64,000 nt of DNA, taken from contig JBGCDH010000018.1 in the NCBI GenBank assembly GCA_045105235.1, positions 1 through 64,000 on the forward strand, given 5' to 3'. Under the pieces are notes generated by a model, which was given only the letters and a program-made list of their open reading frames with translations, searched no databases and was not told the origin of the DNA. This DNA is from GCA-2684655 sp045105235 (GTDB lineage: Bacteria > Planctomycetota > UBA1135 > UBA2386). The translations under genes and the position numbers were made by a program. This document shows positions 61,675 to 64,000 of the stretch, one piece after another (positions within the stretch are counted from its first letter, which is position 1; each line of letters opens with the position of its first letter).

Positions 61675-64000
61675 CTAGCCGGCGGCCTCTTGCACGCCTC
61701 GATCCTCGACGGCGATCTTGCCATCGATCTCCCCGTCAAGCTGACGGCCAAGTTCGCGGCTGCGGGCTTGAGGTGAGCCGGTAAACCGAGCCACGAGCCC
61801 ATACGTGCCAGGCACAACCAGCAGCGTCGTCAACGTGGCAATGGTGACGCCAGCGAGCACAACGAGACCAATCGCAGCACGCCCTTCGGCGCCCGCGCCA
61901 TCGGCGAGCACGAGCGGCAGAGCCCCCAGCGACGTCGACAGTCCCGTCATCAGGATCGGGCGCAGGCGCAGCACGCTGGCTTCGAGGATCGCTTCGCGCC
62001 AGTGCTGCCCTTCGTCGCGGAGCTGGTTGGCAAACTCGACGATCAGGATGCCGTTCTTGGCAGCGAGACCGATCAGGATCACCATGCCGATCTGGCTGTA
62101 GATGTTGATTGTGCCACCCCCGAGATAGAGGCCGAGCAGCCCGCCAAACACCGCCAGCGGCACCGTCAGCAGGATGACCAGCGGCTGCAGAAAGCTCTCG
62201 AACTGCGCGGCCAGCACCAGATAGACGAGCAGCAGAGAGACCAAGAACGTCAGCAGCAGGGCATCGGAGGACTCGACAAACTCGCGACTCTGCCCCCCGT
62301 AGGCGATGCCCGGCTGACTGTCGAGTTCGTCGGCGACAACGGCCTGCAGGAACGCCAGCGCTTCGCCCAGGGTGTAGTCCTCGGTCAGGTTGGCGCTGAT
62401 CGTGATCGACCGCAGCCGGTCGTAGCGGTTGCGACTCGCCGAGTCGGCAAACTCACTGACCTGCACGACGTTGGCCAGCGGCACCAACCCCCCGGACGTC
62501 TGCGATCGCACGTAGATCTGTTCGAGATCAGCCGGCGAACGCTTGTCGGCGTCTTCGGCTTCGAGCACGACGTCATACTCTTCGCCACGATCGACGTAGG
62601 TTGTGACCCGGCGCGAGCCCATCATGGTTTCCAGCGTGCGCCCGACCTCAATCGACGAAACGCCCAGATCGGCCGCGCGCGCTTCGTCGAGGTAGACCTC
62701 AAGCTGCGGCTTGGTTGCCTCGTAGTCGCTGTTGACGGCCACGAAACCAGGGTTCTTGCGCGCTTCGGCGATGACGACGTCGCGCCAGCGCTGCAGGTCT
62801 TCGTAGGTCGAGCCCGTCAGCACAAACTGCACGGGTTGGCCGGAGCGTCGCAGCAGGCCAGACTGCGCAATCGTGAACGCTCGATAGCCAGGGATCTCAC
62901 CGAGCTCGCGGTCCACCTCGGCCATGATCTGCTTGGTGGTGCGATCGCGTTCCCCCCAGAGTTTGAGCAGCACCGTTCCGAACGCGGAGTTGACGCTGCC
63001 ACCCGAACGGAAGGAGCCCGGCACGCGCACCAGCACGCGCTGCGCCTCATTCGACTCGATCAGCGACAGCATGACCTTCTCGCCTTCGCCGGCGGCCGCG
63101 ACAGCGTGCTCAAAGGACGCCCCCTCGGGCCCGCGCATGCTGATGCGGAACGAGCCGCGATCTTCCTGCGGCGCATACTCCTGCGGCAGCGCGTGGTAGA
63201 GGCCGTTGATCGAAAGCGCGAGGCCAGCGGCGATGCCCAGCGCGGCAAGCGGCTGCGCAACCAACCCCTGCAGCACCCAGCGATACAGGCGCTGCACTGG
63301 CGCAAACAGCGCGTCGACGAGCCCCATGACGACAGTCGGTCGACCACCCTTCAAAAGCAGCGAACAAAGCACCGGCGTCAACGTGACAGCAACGATTGTC
63401 GAAAGCACCACCGCGCCCGCCAGCGCCAGCGCAAACTCGCTGAACAACCGTCCCGTATTGCCCTCAACGAACGTCACCGGCACCAGCACGGCAACCAGCA
63501 CAACGGTCGTTGCGATCACGGCGAAGCCGACTTGTCGCGTGCCGAGGAACGCCGCGCGCAGCGGCTTCTCGCCGTCGCGGATGCGACGCGCGACGTTCTC
63601 GAGCACCACAATCGCATCGTCGACGACCAACCCGATCGCCAGCACCATGCCGAGCAACGTCAGCAGGTTGATCGAGAAGCCCAGTAGATCGAGCACGAAG
63701 AACGTGCCCACCAGCGACACGGGCACCGTCACGGCCGGGATCATCGTCGCCAGCCCGCTGCCCAAAAACAGGAAGATGACCGCAACGACGACCAGCGCCG
63801 TCAGAAACAGCGTGCGGTAGACCTCGCGAATCGCGGCACGGATGTAGACCGACGAATCGCTGCTCGGATACAGCTGGATGTCCGGCGGGAGCTGCGCATT
63901 CACCTGCGCCATGCGCTCCTTGACGCCATCGATCACGGCCACAACGTTGGCTTTGGCCTGCGCGACAATCCCGATGCCGACCATGTCTTCGCCGTTGCGT
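61675..64000 (-). CDS. RND multidrug efflux pump, inner-membrane subunit (partial)
   Basis: The frame runs off the right edge; about 775 C-terminal residues are present of a usual 1,030. It is an AcrB/HAE1-type proton-driven exporter. The proton-relay helix reads GLVVDDAIVVLENVARRI, with the two adjacent Asp residues. The segments GFAVIATTVVLVAVLVPV and SQIGMVILIGLAAKNGILIVEFANQ show the repeat and the second-half motif AAKNGILIVEF. The porter domains (VRVPGSFRSGGSVN, VLTGSTYEDLQRW) lie between. The first half of the periplasmic part and its operon partner (membrane fusion protein) are expected to lie beyond the edge. Confidence 0.9.
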   Translation of the reverse strand, partial: RNGEDMVGIGIVAQAKANVVAVIDGVKERMAQVNAQLPPDIQLYPSSDSSVYIRAAIREVYRTLFLTALVVVAVIFLFLGSGLATMIPAVTVPVSLVGTFFVLDLLGFSINLLTLLGMVLAIGLVVDDAIVVLENVARRIRDGEKPLRAAFLGTRQVGFAVIATTVVLVAVLVPVTFVEGNTGRLFSEFALALAGAVVLSTIVAVTLTPVLCSLLLKGGRPTVVMGLVDALFAPVQRLYRWVLQGLVAQPLAALGIAAGLALSINGLYHALPQEYAPQEDRGSFRISMRGPEGASFEHAVAAAGEGEKVMLSLIESNEAQRVLVRVPGSFRSGGSVNSAFGTVLLKLWGERDRTTKQIMAEVDRELGEIPGYRAFTIAQSGLLRRSGQPVQFVLTGSTYEDLQRWRDVVIAEARKNPGFVAVNSDYEATKPQLEVYLDEARAADLGVSSIEVGRTLETMMGSRRVTTYVDRGEEYDVVLEAEDADKRSPADLEQIYVRSQTSGGLVPLANVVQVSEFADSASRNRYDRLRSITISANLTEDYTLGEALAFLQAVVADELDSQPGIAYGGQSREFVESSDALLLTFLVSLLLVYLVLAAQFESFLQPLVILLTVPLAVFGGLLGLYLGGGTINIYSQIGMVILIGLAAKNGILIVEFANQLRDEGQHWREAILEASVLRLRPILMTGLSTSLGALPLVLADGAGAEGRAAIGLVVLAGVTIATLTTLLVVPGTYGLVARFTGSPQARSRELGRQLDGEIDGKIAVEDRGVQEAAG

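Noticed and set aside
62002..63687. 561-codon rightward frame opposite the RND gene
   Set aside because: Antisense shadow of a clear RND transporter.

Overview
The window is very GC-rich, roughly two-thirds by eye, and densely coded. Several features point to a planctomycete (Planctomycetota, PVC superphylum). There is a long GreA with a large N-terminal extension of the kind known from Chlamydiae and relatives. An ECF-type sigma factor sits directly beside a membrane-anchored Ser/Thr kinase. There are many secreted kelch, FG-GAP and lectin-type proteins, and very few Shine-Dalgarno sequences. This assignment is inference; no rRNA or tRNA gene was found to settle it.

Layout. 1-16 kb: secreted beta-rich proteins (a partial one at the left edge, kelch, two FG-GAP proteins, a lectin/IPT protein, an unknown) interleaved with housekeeping genes (YciA-type thioesterase, aminotransferase, EF4/LepA, EamA transporter). 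16-22.6 kb: a murein-peptide cluster. A D-Ala-D-Ala carboxypeptidase diverges from LD-carboxypeptidase, dipeptide epimerase and murein peptide amidase, followed by an SpmA-SpmB fusion and a ketopantoate-reductase-like protein. 22.6-27.4 kb: signal peptidase I with a large insertion, a secreted protein, LptB, and a flagellin with a sigma-28-like promoter and a canonical terminator. 27.8-30.8 kb: three genes encoding two PilT/GspE-like ATPases with degraded motifs and a membrane protein. 31-34.2 kb: a protein with a histone-H1-like tail, then the long GreA. 34.2-39.6 kb: an alpha/beta hydrolase and TPR protein, then a MoxR - DUF58 - transglutaminase operon. 39.6-47.3 kb: leucine-degradation-type enzymes (enoyl-CoA hydratase, methylcrotonoyl-CoA carboxylase beta subunit) flanking a probable selenoprotein, a small methyltransferase and a DUF4262 operon. 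47.5-57.2 kb: glycosyltransferase, ECF sigma and kinase, then a polysaccharide block (deacetylase-glycosyltransferase fusion, Wzz/GumC protein, BY-kinase-like partner with a broken P loop, large lipoprotein). 57.3-64 kb: TerB-like protein, YbgC-type thioesterase, a Tat-exported esterase, a dicarboxylate symporter and a truncated RND pump.

The strongest unexpected signal is at 41330-42448. Two open frames lie in the same reading frame, separated by a single TGA, with a thioredoxin-like fold spanning the break. A 17-nt hairpin with a G-containing loop starts 17 nt after the TGA. This fits a secreted selenocysteine protein that ordinary gene calling would split or truncate.

Two other themes recur. 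Eight secreted proteins appear to share one short beta-rich module. All nine predicted exported proteins with a plain Sec signal peptide end that signal in Ala-Gln, so the mature proteins would start with glutamine.
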